From contig NZ_BOSE01000006.1 of NCBI RefSeq assembly GCF_018403185.1, positions 124,001-188,000 on the forward strand: a stretch of 64,000 bases of DNA, read 5' to 3'. Of the stretch, positions 25,915 through 35,305 are shown piece after piece. Both the position numbers and the translations under genes were made by a program. How positions within the stretch are numbered: the first letter of the stretch is position 1; each line of letters opens with the position of its first letter. Under the pieces are notes generated by a model. It made no database searches. It was given only the letters and a program-made list of their open reading frames with translations, and was not told where the DNA came from. This DNA is from Paenibacillus montaniterrae (lineage in GTDB: Bacteria; Bacillota; Bacilli; Paenibacillales; Paenibacillaceae).

Positions 25915-27291
25915 ATGCTGATCGTATTAACGATTCCTGCGATTATTGTTTTTATTACACTTTTGCTTACATATCGCTCAGTGGCCAAATATAAGAACGG
26001 TATGCTGTTTGCAGTAACGCTGCCGCCGCATGTGCTGGAGCACTCGGAGCTGCAAAGCATTCAAGCGACTTATCGTAAGCAATTCAAGGCAACCTGGATC
26101 GGCATCCTGATTGCTTATCTTCCTTTGTTCGCGATGAATCAATGGGCCGCGCTACAAATCATCTATTATTTGCTATGGATTACGATTTCAATTGTTGTCG
26201 TCGTATTTCCGTTTCGCAAAGCGTTTCGCGCTACGCTGGCACTAAAGCGGCACGAGGAGTGGTTTGTTGGGGAAAAGCGCGTCATACACGCCGATTTGCG
26301 AGCAGCTCAATTGAAAAATAAACGCGCGGCATCGCCAGCGCTGTTCGTGCTGCCGCTGGCACTATCGGTGCTGCTGACGATTTGGGCTGGTTCCGCAGAT
26401 AAGCAGCTGTATGGCATTGGCGTCTGTGCAATGGTGATAACGCTGCTGATGCTTGGCGCGGTTATGCTTATGCTGCGCAGCAAGGCCACCGTATATAGCG
26501 AGCATTCCGAGGTCAATATTGCCTTGAATCAACTGAAGCGTCGCTCCCTCTCTTATTTGTTCTTCACTCTGGCTCTTGTTGAAAATGTTCACTTTTACTT
26601 AATTGCCCAACAGCTGCTTAACGAAAATGAGCAGATGGCAAACCTTTGGCTGGGGATAACGATTGGCTTCACACTTCTGCCTGCCGCGATGATTATTATT
26701 GTGTATCGGCGAGTGAACGCGATGCAGCGTGAAATGCTGGAGCTGGAGGGCAAGCCGATTTACAGCGACGATGATGAATATTGGGCAAATGGGTTTACCT
26801 ATCACAATCCTTATGACAAAAGCATTATGGTGCCGAAGCGAGTCGGCATTGGCGAAACGATCAATACAGGTACGATAGCCGGCAAGATCATTATGGGTGG
26901 AGCTGTAGGCTTGCTTGTCGTTGTTGTGTTCGGAGTGTCGTTCATGCTCATTCGCTCAGAGCTTACAGCTCCAAGCTTGACGATTTCGAGCGATGCTCAA
27001 GTCATGATTGACTACCCGATGTACTCCTTCTCATTTGCGATTGAAGAGATTGAAGAAGCGGAGCTGGTCGACAGCGTTCCTTCCGGCGTCAAAACCAACG
27101 GGGAGGCCGTCAGCAGCTATGCGCGCGGACATTTCCGCTTGAAGGATATCGGCAAAGCGCGGCTGTATGTGTTTAAGAACAATCCGCCATATATCCGGCT
27201 TAAGCTGGCCGATCAAGTTGTGTATTACAACGATGCTGATCCTGAGGCAACTAAAGCGCTGTTTGAGCAGCTGCAGAACGCTATGCGCTGA
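25915..27291 (+). CDS. DUF5808/bacterial PH-domain membrane protein
   Basis: This 458-residue membrane protein has TM segments at about residues 2-22, 60-78, 82-100, 140-158, 165-185, 205-225, 238-258 and 325-345. A cytoplasmic motif DDEYWANGFTYHNPYDK then PKRVGIGETIN matches DUF5808, a domain often fused to DUF1648/SdpI-type immunity proteins. The C-terminal extracytoplasmic part (about 350-458) resembles the bacterial PH domain, with YSFSFAIEEIEEAELVD and PPYIRLKLADQVVYYN. It is co-transcribed with the YtrA-type regulator. Given the divergent bacteriocin-like operon, a role in self-protection or peptide response is plausible but inferred. Confidence 0.75.
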   Translation: MLIVLTIPAIIVFITLLLTYRSVAKYKNGMLFAVTLPPHVLEHSELQSIQATYRKQFKATWIGILIAYLPLFAMNQWAALQIIYYLLWITISIVVVVFPFRKAFRATLALKRHEEWFVGEKRVIHADLRAAQLKNKRAASPALFVLPLALSVLLTIWAGSADKQLYGIGVCAMVITLLMLGAVMLMLRSKATVYSEHSEVNIALNQLKRRSLSYLFFTLALVENVHFYLIAQQLLNENEQMANLWLGITIGFTLLPAAMIIIVYRRVNAMQREMLELEGKPIYSDDDEYWANGFTYHNPYDKSIMVPKRVGIGETINTGTIAGKIIMGGAVGLLVVVVFGVSFMLIRSELTAPSLTISSDAQVMIDYPMYSFSFAIEEIEEAELVDSVPSGVKTNGEAVSSYARGHFRLKDIGKARLYVFKNNPPYIRLKLADQVVYYNDADPEATKALFEQLQNAMR

Positions 27292-27308
27292 CCTGTCTCG
27301 ATATGACA

Positions 27309-27345
27309 AGCCCCCGACTGTCCTGGCTCTTGGACGGCGGGGGCT
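27309..27345 (+). terminator. GC-rich terminator-like hairpin
   Basis: AGCCCCCG (27309-27316) pairs with CGGGGGCT (27338-27345), with an inner GTCC/GGAC pairing. It sits 18 bases after the membrane protein stop codon. The T-run is poor. Confidence 0.65.
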
Positions 27346-27419
27346 GCTTGCTGTGTCGCAATTTATTAAATTGACTGGTTCGAGCAGGCTAAGCAGCTTT
27401 AAAGTGTTCAGCATATCGC

Positions 27420-28001
27420 CTATACACGCTTCGCTCCAAATTGATATACTTGAGCTAGCCACTTCTGGCGCTGCTGCTCGCTGGAGCCTCTAACAGGAGA
27501 TAGCTGGGTAACTTTTTTGGTGGAAATGCCGCAAAATTTTAATATATTGCGAATCATTACTTTCTGTCCCGCCCGCCTGTTCACAAGCAGCTCATACCAG
27601 CCTGGTGTATCGGATGTAATGATGAGATGAGCCGATTTGCCGCTCAGCAGCTTATCCCAGTAAGCGGAGTTTTTGCGGTACTTAAATGCAAAGCCCGGCA
27701 TAAAGGTACGATCAAAAAATCCTTTCAATATAGCCGGCATAGAGCCCCACCAGTTCGGATAAATAAACACGATATGATCAGCCCAGCTAATAAGCTTTTG
27801 CGCTTGCTGCAGGTCCTCCTCTAAATCCATAGACTTGCGATACCCGTATTTTAGCACAGGATCAAATTGCAGTTGGCTTAAATCAATCATTTGCACCGCC
27901 GCAGCATGATCTGCTGCCCCTTGTATATAGGAAGCGGCCAAGGCAGCGCAAAAGCTTTCCGGGTTCGGGTGTCCGTTTACGACTAAAATATTTGAGCTCA
28001 T
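27420..28001 (-). CDS. NAD(P)H dehydrogenase (quinone), flavodoxin-like fold
   Basis: This 193-residue cytoplasmic flavoprotein belongs to the NQO1/MdaB/YwrO-type family. It shows ILVVNGHPNPESFCAALA at the FMN/FAD phosphate-binding N-terminus, the IVFIYPNWWGSMPAILKGFFDRTF motif typical of the family, and a C-terminal KKVTQLSPVRGSSEQQRQKWL. It reduces quinones by two electrons using NAD(P)H. It is divergent from an AraC-type regulator 115 bases away, which probably controls it. Confidence 0.9.
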   Translation of the reverse strand: MSSNILVVNGHPNPESFCAALAASYIQGAADHAAAVQMIDLSQLQFDPVLKYGYRKSMDLEEDLQQAQKLISWADHIVFIYPNWWGSMPAILKGFFDRTFMPGFAFKYRKNSAYWDKLLSGKSAHLIITSDTPGWYELLVNRRAGQKVMIRNILKFCGISTKKVTQLSPVRGSSEQQRQKWLAQVYQFGAKRV

Positions 28002-28115
28002 TCCATTATTCCTCCTTGTTAAAAGCTACTACAAGCATACTGGAAAATGGATTGCGGCCCTATGTTCAAACACGCAAAATGATTGACTATTTATGCAAAG
28101 GTAGGGATGCACTAG

Positions 28116-29141
28116 ATGACGAATAGCTTATCGATCACATTGGTATATCCTGTTATTAAAACGATTGTGCAGAAAGGATACAACACCGAGCCAATTTTCC
28201 AGGCGGCAGGCTTTGATCCGCGGCGTTTGCAGCATGCAGATAATCGAATCGAAACTGAACAATTGAAGCAATTGATCGAGGCGGCAGCACAACATACAGG
28301 CGATGATTACTTTGGCTTAAGCCAAGGGATGCTGATGGAATTTGCCGATTTGGGGATTTTGGGCTATGTGATTTCCCATAGCAAAACGGTTGGTGATGCG
28401 CTGCAAGCCTATCTTCGCTATTACCAAATTTTGATGGACTGTGTGCATACTATAATCACCATCGAAGAGGAGCAGCTCGTTATTCGTTTTATTGAGGAGG
28501 AAGCTCTCCATCTGTCCAGGCATTGTATGGATGAGATGGCAGTAGGCTTGTCTCGTATTATAAAAGCGCTGGCGATGCAGCCGCTGCCGCTAAGACAGGT
28601 CAGCTTCACCTATGAGCAGCCAGGCAGCATTGGTCCTTACATCGAAGCGTTCGGTTTGGCCCCGCAATTCGCTCAGCGGTATACGGAGCTGCGCTTCGAT
28701 AAGGATATCCTTAACTGCGAGGTTATGTATGCCGACCACTATATGCTGCAAGCATTTGAGGAAATGGCACAAGCCGCAATGAAACGGCTCTTGCAAGGCA
28801 AGCAGTTTTCAGACCGAGTGATCGAATGGATGCATCAATGCATGCCGAACAGCTTTCCTACCTTGAAACAGACAGCAGAAGCTTTTTATATGAGCGAGCG
28901 AAGATTGCAGCAAAAGCTGGCAGAGGAGCAGACCACCTTTATCCAGCTTGCCAATCAAGTGAAAAAGGAGTTGGCGATCAGCCTTTTGAAGCAGGATGAA
29001 TGCTCGATTAGCCAAATTGCCTATTTGTTGCATTTTGCGGAGCCAAGCTCATTTCAAAATGCGTTCAAGCGTTGGACGGGCAAAACTCCGGGGCAGTATC
29101 GCTTGACGCTGCAATCATCTGTTTATGATTTGGCTGAGTAG
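28116..29141 (+). CDS. AraC-family regulator with Arabinose_bd-type N-domain
   Basis: This 341-residue regulator has an N-terminal ligand-sensing domain of the OruR/ArgR type (about residues 20-200; GDDYFGLSQGMLMEFADLGILGYVISHSKT is characteristic). The C-terminal AraC double HTH (about 235-335) includes SERRLQQKLAEEQTTF and ends FAEPSSFQNAFKRWTGKTPGQYR. It is divergent from the quinone reductase gene, which is its likely target. A hairpin terminator follows. Confidence 0.9.
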   Translation: MTNSLSITLVYPVIKTIVQKGYNTEPIFQAAGFDPRRLQHADNRIETEQLKQLIEAAAQHTGDDYFGLSQGMLMEFADLGILGYVISHSKTVGDALQAYLRYYQILMDCVHTIITIEEEQLVIRFIEEEALHLSRHCMDEMAVGLSRIIKALAMQPLPLRQVSFTYEQPGSIGPYIEAFGLAPQFAQRYTELRFDKDILNCEVMYADHYMLQAFEEMAQAAMKRLLQGKQFSDRVIEWMHQCMPNSFPTLKQTAEAFYMSERRLQQKLAEEQTTFIQLANQVKKELAISLLKQDECSISQIAYLLHFAEPSSFQNAFKRWTGKTPGQYRLTLQSSVYDLAE

Positions 29142-29234
29142 ATTTGGCCAAGTAGAGCAGAGGCTTGCGGCGGACATTTAGCTTTGTTATGGAGCTTCGG
29201 TTGAGAGGTTGATCAATAAGTAAGGGCATTAAGT

Positions 29235-29275
29235 AAGGGCAATAGGTTAGCTCGAAGCTGCTTCCTATTGCCCTT
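29235..29275. terminator. Bidirectional intrinsic terminator
   Basis: A 12-bp stem AAGGGCAATAGG (29235-29246) with CCTATTGCCCTT (29264-29275) is followed by TT. It lies between the converging AraC regulator and the giant SLH protein genes. Confidence 0.85.
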
Positions 29276-29339
29276 TTGCGTGCATCCAGTTTATTTCTAT
29301 TGCCGCGCTTATACTTGCTTTTGCAGCATTGCAGCTAAA

Positions 29340-32300
29340 CTAGCTGTTCAATCCGAGCAGATCAAGCAGCCTGATGAGCATAACGACCGCTTCTGCACGA
29401 GTTGCGATCTGCAGTGGCTCAAGCTTTTGACTGCTTGATCCTACAATCAGCTTCTCTTCAACTGCTTTGGCAAATGCTGCTGACGCCCATTTTGGAACCT
29501 CAGCATGGTCTGTAAAGCTCGATAAAGCCTGGTCTTCCGCATTATGATCATCCCATTCCACAGCTCTGCTAATGAAGGCTACCATTTCCGCTCGTGTAAT
29601 GGCTTCAGATGGTCGAACTGTTCCGTCTGCATAACCTTGTATAACTTGATGCTCGACAGCAGCCGCTACAGCCTGAGCTGCCCATGGAGCTACAGTATCT
29701 GCATCTTGAAAATCAAGCTTGGCTGCAGAATCAGTCCATCCGAGTGCTCGAGCAAGAATCGTTATAAATTGCTCGCGAGTGATCAATTCATCTGGACGGA
29801 AGCTTCCATCCGCAAAGCCATCGACAAGCTGGATAGCCGCTGCTCGTTTAATCGCAAGCTGCGCCCAATGGTTTGCAGTATCATTGAATTGAGCTGGCGA
29901 CTCGGGGGACGGATTCTCTAGTAAAACTTCATCCTTAACTGCAAGCAATGCAAACGTTGCAAACTGATCGACTTCGGCTACGAATGTACCTGCATCCACT
30001 TCGCCTGCAATTTCAAGCCATTCAGCCTGAACAGGATCATAATAATGAAGTGCTGCACGATAGCCTTGCTGCAGCATGCTTTCATCGAAAGCAAAGCTTA
30101 AACGAGTTGGCTGCTTCAAGCTTCCTTCAAAGCTTTTTAACAGCTCAAATGCAGCGCTTAGTGGTTGTGATTCTGCCGGTAATGCAGCTCGTTGTTGCTC
30201 GCTTAGCGCAAGCTTCTCAATTGAAACTGTAAATGGTCCATCATATGCGTTACTGCCAATTTCCACCTTCAGCTCGTTGCCATAGCTTGTCGAGCAGCCG
30301 ATTTCATTACAATAAAGATATAGCTTATTCGACGGTACAGACGGCTGTGGGCTGATGACCTGTCTTGCAACTTCTACCGAAATGCCAGCTGCAAGCTGCT
30401 GCGGATTGTCAATGCCAGCAGGCAATGCCAGATTGCCTTTGAACTGGTATGTGCCTGCTACAGCTCCGTTGTACGTTGGTGTGCCATTGTCCCATGTGAC
30501 TGCTACTTCTAGTGCTGTATTATCGCTTAGTGTAACTTTTACTTTCTCAGGTAATTCTAATGCAGATAGCTCCGTTCCGTATGTTACGGTTAACTTTTCC
30601 AATTCAGCTACCAACTTCACTGTAACTGGCACTACTTGCGCTTCTTCCACTTCCACCTCGATGCCAGCAACCAGCTCTTGCGGATTGCTGATGCCAGCAG
30701 GCAGTGCTAGATTGCCTTTGAACTGGTACGTACCCGCTACAGTTCCGTTGTATGCTGGTGTACCGTTGTCCCATGTGACTGCTACTTCCAGCGTTGTATT
30801 ATCGCTGAGCGTGACTTCTACTTTCTCTGGCAGCTCTAGTGTAGTGCGCTGGGTTCCATTTGGAACGATTAGCTTATCCAGTTGTGCTACTGACTCTACT
30901 GTAACAGGAACTATTGGTGCTTCTTCCACTTCAACCTCAATACTTGCAACTAACCCCTGTGGATTGTTTATACCAGCAGGCAGCGCTAGTTCACCTTTGA
31001 ACTGATAAGTTCCCGCTACAGTTCCATTGTATGCTGGTGTAAAGTTGTCCCAAGAAACTGCTACTTCCAGTGTTGTATTATCGCTTAACGTCACTTTCAC
31101 CTTTTCTGGCAGTTCTATTGCAGAGAGCTCCGTTCCATTCGGTACGATTAGCTTGTCTAGTTGTGCTACTGATTCTACTGTAACAGCAACTATTGGTGCT
31201 TCTTCTACTTCTACCTCGATGCTTGCAACTAGCTCCCCTGGATTCTCTATACCAGCAGGCAGCGATAAATCACCTTTGAACAGATACGTACCCGCTACAG
31301 TTCCGTTGTATGCTGGTGTGCCGTTGTCCCATGCCACTGCTACTTCCAGCGTTGTATCATCGCTTAGCGTGACTTTCACCTTTGCAGGCAGTTCCAGTAC
31401 AGAGAGCTCCGTTCCATTTGGTACAATTAGCTTGTCCATTTGTGCTACCGACTTCACTGTTACTGGTACTACTGGCGCTTCTTCCACTTCTACAACAATG
31501 CTAGCTGCTAGCTCTTGTGGGTTGTCTATCCCAACAGGTAATGCTAGATTGCCCTTGAACAGATACGTGCCCGCTACAGTTCCGTTGTATGCTGGTGTGC
31601 CGTTGTCCCATGCCACTGCAACTTCCAGCGTTGTATCGTCACTTAACGTCACTTCCACCTTTTCTGGCAGCTCTAATGCAGATTGCTCAGTTCCATTCGG
31701 CACGATTAGCTTGTCTAGTTGAGCTACTGATTCTACTGTAACAGGAACTACTGGCGCTTCTTCTACTTCAACTTCAATGCTAGCTGTTAGTTCTTGTGGA
31801 TTGTCTATACCAGCAGGCAGCGCTAGATTGCCTTTGAACTGATACGTTCCCGCTACAGTTCCATTGTATGCTGGTGTACCGTTGTCCCAAGAAACTGCTA
31901 CTTCCAGCGTTGTATCGTCACTTAACGTCACTTCCACCTTTTCTGGCAGCGCAAGCGCAGAAAGCTCAGTTCCATTCGGCATGATTAGCTTTTCTAGTTG
32001 AGCTACTGACTTCACCGTTACTGGTACTACTGGCGCTTCTTCTACTTCAACTTCAATGCTAGCTGTTAGTTCTTGTGGATTGTCTATACCAGCAGGCAGT
32101 GCTAGATTGCCTTTGAACAGATACGTGCCCGCTACAGTTCCGTTGTATGCTGGTGTGCCGTTGTCCCAAGAAACTGCTACTTCCAGCGTTTTATCATCGC
32201 TTAACGTCACTTCCACCTTTTCTGGCAGTTCTAGTGCAGAGAGCTCCGTTCCATTCGGCACGATTAGCTTGTCTAGTTGTGCTACTGATTCTACTGTAAC

Positions 32301-35018
32301 AGCAACTATTGGTGCTTCTTTTACTTCTACCTCTATGCTTGCAACTAGCTCCCCTGGATTCTCTATACCAGCAGGCAGCGCTAGATTGCCTCTAAATAGA
32401 TACGTGCCCGCTACAGTTCCGTTGTATGCTGGTGTGCCATTGTCCCATGCCACCGCAACTTCCAGCGTTGTATTATCGCTTAACGTTAATTCTACCTTTT
32501 CTGGTAGCTTCAGTTCAATTAGCTCAGTTTTATACGGTACGATAAGCTTGTCTAGTTGAGCTACTGATTCTACTGTAACAGCAACTACTGGTGCTTCTTC
32601 TACTTCTATCTCGATGCTGGCAACTAGCTCCCCTGGATTGTCTATACCAGCAGGCAGCGCTAGATTGCCTTTGAAGTGATACGTTCCCGCTACAGTTCCG
32701 TTGTATGCTGGTTTGCCATTGTCCCATGCCACTGCTACTTCCAGCGTTGTATCGTCACTTAACGTCACTTCCACCTTTTCTGGCAGCTCTAATGCAGATT
32801 GCTCCGTTCCAGTCGGCACGATAAGCTTGTCTAGTTGAGCTACTGATTCTACTGTAACAGCAACTATTGGTGCTTCTTCTACTTCTACCTCGATGCTTGC
32901 AACTAGCTCCCCTGGATTCTCTATACCAGCAGGCAGTGCTAGATTGCCTTTGAACTGATACGTACCCGCTACAGTTCCGTTGTATGCTGGTGTGCCGCTG
33001 TCCCATGCCACCGCAACTTCCAGCGTTGTATTGTCGCTTAGCGTTACTTCTACTTTCTCTGGTAACTCTAATGTAGAAAGCTCCGTTCCATTCGGTACGA
33101 TAAGCTTGTCTAGTTGTGCTACTGATTCTACTGTAACAGCAACTATTGGTGCTTCTTCTACTTCAACCTCAATACTTGCAACTAGCTCCCCTGGATTGTC
33201 TATACCAGCAGGCAGCGCTAGATTGCCGCTAAACAGATACGTTCCCGCTACAGTTCCGTTGTATGCTGGTGTACCGTTGTCCCAAGAAACTGCTACTTCC
33301 AGCGTTGTATCATCGCTTAACGTCACTTCCACCTTTTCTGGCAGTTCCAGTGCAGATAGCTCCGTTCCATTTGGCACGATAAGCTTGTCCATTTGTGCTA
33401 CCGACTTCACTGTTACTGGTACTACTGGCGCTTCTTCCACTTCTACAACAATGCTAGCTGCCAGCTCTTGTGGGTTGTCTATCCCAACAGGCAGCGCTAG
33501 ATCACCTTTAAACAGGTACGTACCAGCTACAGTTCCGTTGTATGCTGGTGTGCCGTTGTCCCATGCCACCGCAACGTCCAGCGTTGTATCGTCGCTTAAC
33601 GTTACTTCCACCTTTTCTGGCAGCTCTAATGCAGATAGCTCCGTTCCATTCGGTACGATCAGCTTGTCTAGCTCAGAGACACTTGCTGCAATTGCATTTT
33701 GCGTAAACTTAAGCTCTATTGGAGCTCCTGCTTCATAACCAGCCGACCAATCCTGCTTGTATCTGACTAGAACGTTTAGATCACCAGGGAATATGGGTGG
33801 AGCAGACGAAAGATACGGCGTATAAACGGTGCCATTATCAAGCGAATATTCCATCGCTTCCGTTAAACCAATAATGGTATTGCTTGCATCATCGATGCTC
33901 AATTCAGCGGGCGCACCAACCTTTACATGCAGAAAAGGACCTGATGCAGCATTGCCCGCCGTTAAATAGCTGCCATCCTCAAGCTGTTCTACGAATCGCA
34001 AGTTATAAGTGCCAGCAAACCACTTTTCCCATTGTCTGTTCCCATTAGCATCAATTTTCAGCAGCATTCCGTTCAAGCTATTATTGCCCCCAGCAATGAT
34101 GTAACCACCATCTAAAGTAGAAGCTATATGATAAGCCAGGGAATTGCTGTTTGTTTGAGAAGGATAGGTGCGCATCCACTCTTGTTCATGATTGGCATTC
34201 ACCTTAATCAAAAGCGCACGCTGACCAGAGCTTAAATCACTTCCGGTTAGAAAATAACTGCCGTCCTCCAATATGTACGCACTTTGCAAGGTCGTAGACC
34301 CGGTGCCCACGCTTATAAAATCTCTAACAATATTGCCTGCTTGATCGATCATAACGGTATAGCCGTTAGTGTTCAGGCTGCCGCTATCGCCAATAATTAA
34401 ATAATTATTCCCTATTTTTTGTACATCTCTTACATACTGCTCGCCAGCTCTTGAAATGCGTTTGTCTGTAATTTTGTTGCCGTTATGATCTGTCCACAGC
34501 AGCTGAATATCGCGCTCCGCCCCTGAACCAACGTAGCCGATTACGAAAAAGCCGTTAGTATCCTCAAATATCGCCGCAACACTTCCTTGAGAATAGTCGC
34601 CGGTTTCCTTTACAAACATATAGGAGCCTCCGGCATCAAGCTTGCCGTATATCCATTGGTCGCGCACAAAATCCCGCCCTGCAAACAAATAACCGTCGTC
34701 CCTTGCTTGCATGACATAATTAAGCGAAGTAAAACGATCCGGCTCTTCCTCGAAAATGAGCGTTGACCATTCGATAGCTCTTGCTTTATTCATCTTACTA
34801 ATATAGTTTTCTCCCACGACAATATATTTGCCGTCTGAGGTAGGCTTAACGGCGCTAATACCAAAGTTTTGCGATACTGTCGTATGCACCAGCCTGCTGC
34901 CCTGCTCATCCAATAATTCTGCAGCTTGAACAGATGGCGCCAATACGGGGAGCGCTAGCAGAAAGACAAGCCATAACATTACTGTCTGTTTACATGTTTG
35001 CCATTGCAAGATTCTCAT
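29340..35018 (-). CDS. Giant SLH-anchored surface protein with 12 Big_4 repeats
   Basis: This 1892-residue secreted protein has a signal peptide cleaved near SVQA-AELL. Residues ~40-370 form beta-propeller-like repeats (DGGYIIAGG, EDGSYFLTGSD, DGKYIVVGEN). Next come about 12 tandem 92-residue bacterial Ig-like group 4 domains (about 443-1547; core GTELSALELPEKVEVTLSD, then VAGTYLFKGNLALP). A beta domain of about 140 residues leads to three C-terminal SLH domains (about 1705-1892; NHWAQLAIKRA, APWAAQAVAAA, PKWASAAFAKA), which bind pyruvylated wall polymer. It is a long stalk presenting a propeller domain away from the cell surface. The gene is monocistronic, and the upstream 287 bp hold its promoter region and a neighbour's terminator. 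The function is not known. Confidence 0.9.
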   Translation of the reverse strand: MRILQWQTCKQTVMLWLVFLLALPVLAPSVQAAELLDEQGSRLVHTTVSQNFGISAVKPTSDGKYIVVGENYISKMNKARAIEWSTLIFEEEPDRFTSLNYVMQARDDGYLFAGRDFVRDQWIYGKLDAGGSYMFVKETGDYSQGSVAAIFEDTNGFFVIGYVGSGAERDIQLLWTDHNGNKITDKRISRAGEQYVRDVQKIGNNYLIIGDSGSLNTNGYTVMIDQAGNIVRDFISVGTGSTTLQSAYILEDGSYFLTGSDLSSGQRALLIKVNANHEQEWMRTYPSQTNSNSLAYHIASTLDGGYIIAGGNNSLNGMLLKIDANGNRQWEKWFAGTYNLRFVEQLEDGSYLTAGNAASGPFLHVKVGAPAELSIDDASNTIIGLTEAMEYSLDNGTVYTPYLSSAPPIFPGDLNVLVRYKQDWSAGYEAGAPIELKFTQNAIAASVSELDKLIVPNGTELSALELPEKVEVTLSDDTTLDVAVAWDNGTPAYNGTVAGTYLFKGDLALPVGIDNPQELAASIVVEVEEAPVVPVTVKSVAQMDKLIVPNGTELSALELPEKVEVTLSDDTTLEVAVSWDNGTPAYNGTVAGTYLFSGNLALPAGIDNPGELVASIEVEVEEAPIVAVTVESVAQLDKLIVPNGTELSTLELPEKVEVTLSDNTTLEVAVAWDSGTPAYNGTVAGTYQFKGNLALPAGIENPGELVASIEVEVEEAPIVAVTVESVAQLDKLIVPTGTEQSALELPEKVEVTLSDDTTLEVAVAWDNGKPAYNGTVAGTYHFKGNLALPAGIDNPGELVASIEIEVEEAPVVAVTVESVAQLDKLIVPYKTELIELKLPEKVELTLSDNTTLEVAVAWDNGTPAYNGTVAGTYLFRGNLALPAGIENPGELVASIEVEVKEAPIVAVTVESVAQLDKLIVPNGTELSALELPEKVEVTLSDDKTLEVAVSWDNGTPAYNGTVAGTYLFKGNLALPAGIDNPQELTASIEVEVEEAPVVPVTVKSVAQLEKLIMPNGTELSALALPEKVEVTLSDDTTLEVAVSWDNGTPAYNGTVAGTYQFKGNLALPAGIDNPQELTASIEVEVEEAPVVPVTVESVAQLDKLIVPNGTEQSALELPEKVEVTLSDDTTLEVAVAWDNGTPAYNGTVAGTYLFKGNLALPVGIDNPQELAASIVVEVEEAPVVPVTVKSVAQMDKLIVPNGTELSVLELPAKVKVTLSDDTTLEVAVAWDNGTPAYNGTVAGTYLFKGDLSLPAGIENPGELVASIEVEVEEAPIVAVTVESVAQLDKLIVPNGTELSAIELPEKVKVTLSDNTTLEVAVSWDNFTPAYNGTVAGTYQFKGELALPAGINNPQGLVASIEVEVEEAPIVPVTVESVAQLDKLIVPNGTQRTTLELPEKVEVTLSDNTTLEVAVTWDNGTPAYNGTVAGTYQFKGNLALPAGISNPQELVAGIEVEVEEAQVVPVTVKLVAELEKLTVTYGTELSALELPEKVKVTLSDNTALEVAVTWDNGTPTYNGAVAGTYQFKGNLALPAGIDNPQQLAAGISVEVARQVISPQPSVPSNKLYLYCNEIGCSTSYGNELKVEIGSNAYDGPFTVSIEKLALSEQQRAALPAESQPLSAAFELLKSFEGSLKQPTRLSFAFDESMLQQGYRAALHYYDPVQAEWLEIAGEVDAGTFVAEVDQFATFALLAVKDEVLLENPSPESPAQFNDTANHWAQLAIKRAAAIQLVDGFADGSFRPDELITREQFITILARALGWTDSAAKLDFQDADTVAPWAAQAVAAAVEHQVIQGYADGTVRPSEAITRAEMVAFISRAVEWDDHNAEDQALSSFTDHAEVPKWASAAFAKAVEEKLIVGSSSQKLEPLQIATRAEAVVMLIRLLDLLGLNS
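30377..33692 (-). repeat. 12 tandem 276-bp repeats encoding Big_4 domains
   Basis: The 276-base period is conserved at the DNA level with very few substitutions between copies. Units 1-2 and units 8-9 share rare variants (LPVGIDNPQELAASIVVEVEEAP followed by KSVAQMDKL), so a block of about seven units was probably duplicated. Units 2-5 and 9 share the PGELVASIEVEVEEAPIVAV version. The most divergent copy is the last one. The array should be prone to length change and to assembly collapse. Confidence 0.9.
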
Positions 35019-35198
35019 CCTCCATAGTTTTTATTTATCATTTAGATGCGACGCCTATAACCTTGCTGTATCAATGCTTGCTGCCTATCTACTACAATAA
35101 ATTTATTACATAACTCTACCACATTTTACTATACTAAAGTGCAATAGATTTGACAATTTGCTGCAGCTGCTTTCAAACGCCATATTCATATAAAACAG

Positions 35199-35260
35199 CA
35201 AAAAAATACCTTCAGAAGCTCAATCATGATAAACTCATGATCTTAAGCCTGTGAAGGTAT
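35199..35260 (-). terminator. Terminator of the fused ABC ATPase gene
   Basis: ATACCTTCA (35206-35214) pairs with TGAAGGTAT (35252-35260), with an inner ATCATGA/TCATGAT pairing. A T-run follows on the minus strand. Confidence 0.8.
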
Positions 35261-35305
35261 GGAGGTGTATAGTGATATGTTGATATGGTGAAAGAACAGT
35301 GAAGC

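Noticed and set aside
30355..33738. Several long plus-strand open frames (up to 252 codons) rich in Ser/Thr/Val opposite the giant SLH gene
   Set aside because: They mirror the 276-bp repeats of the minus-strand gene, begin and end within repeats, and lack ribosome sites; the minus-strand protein has clear domains.
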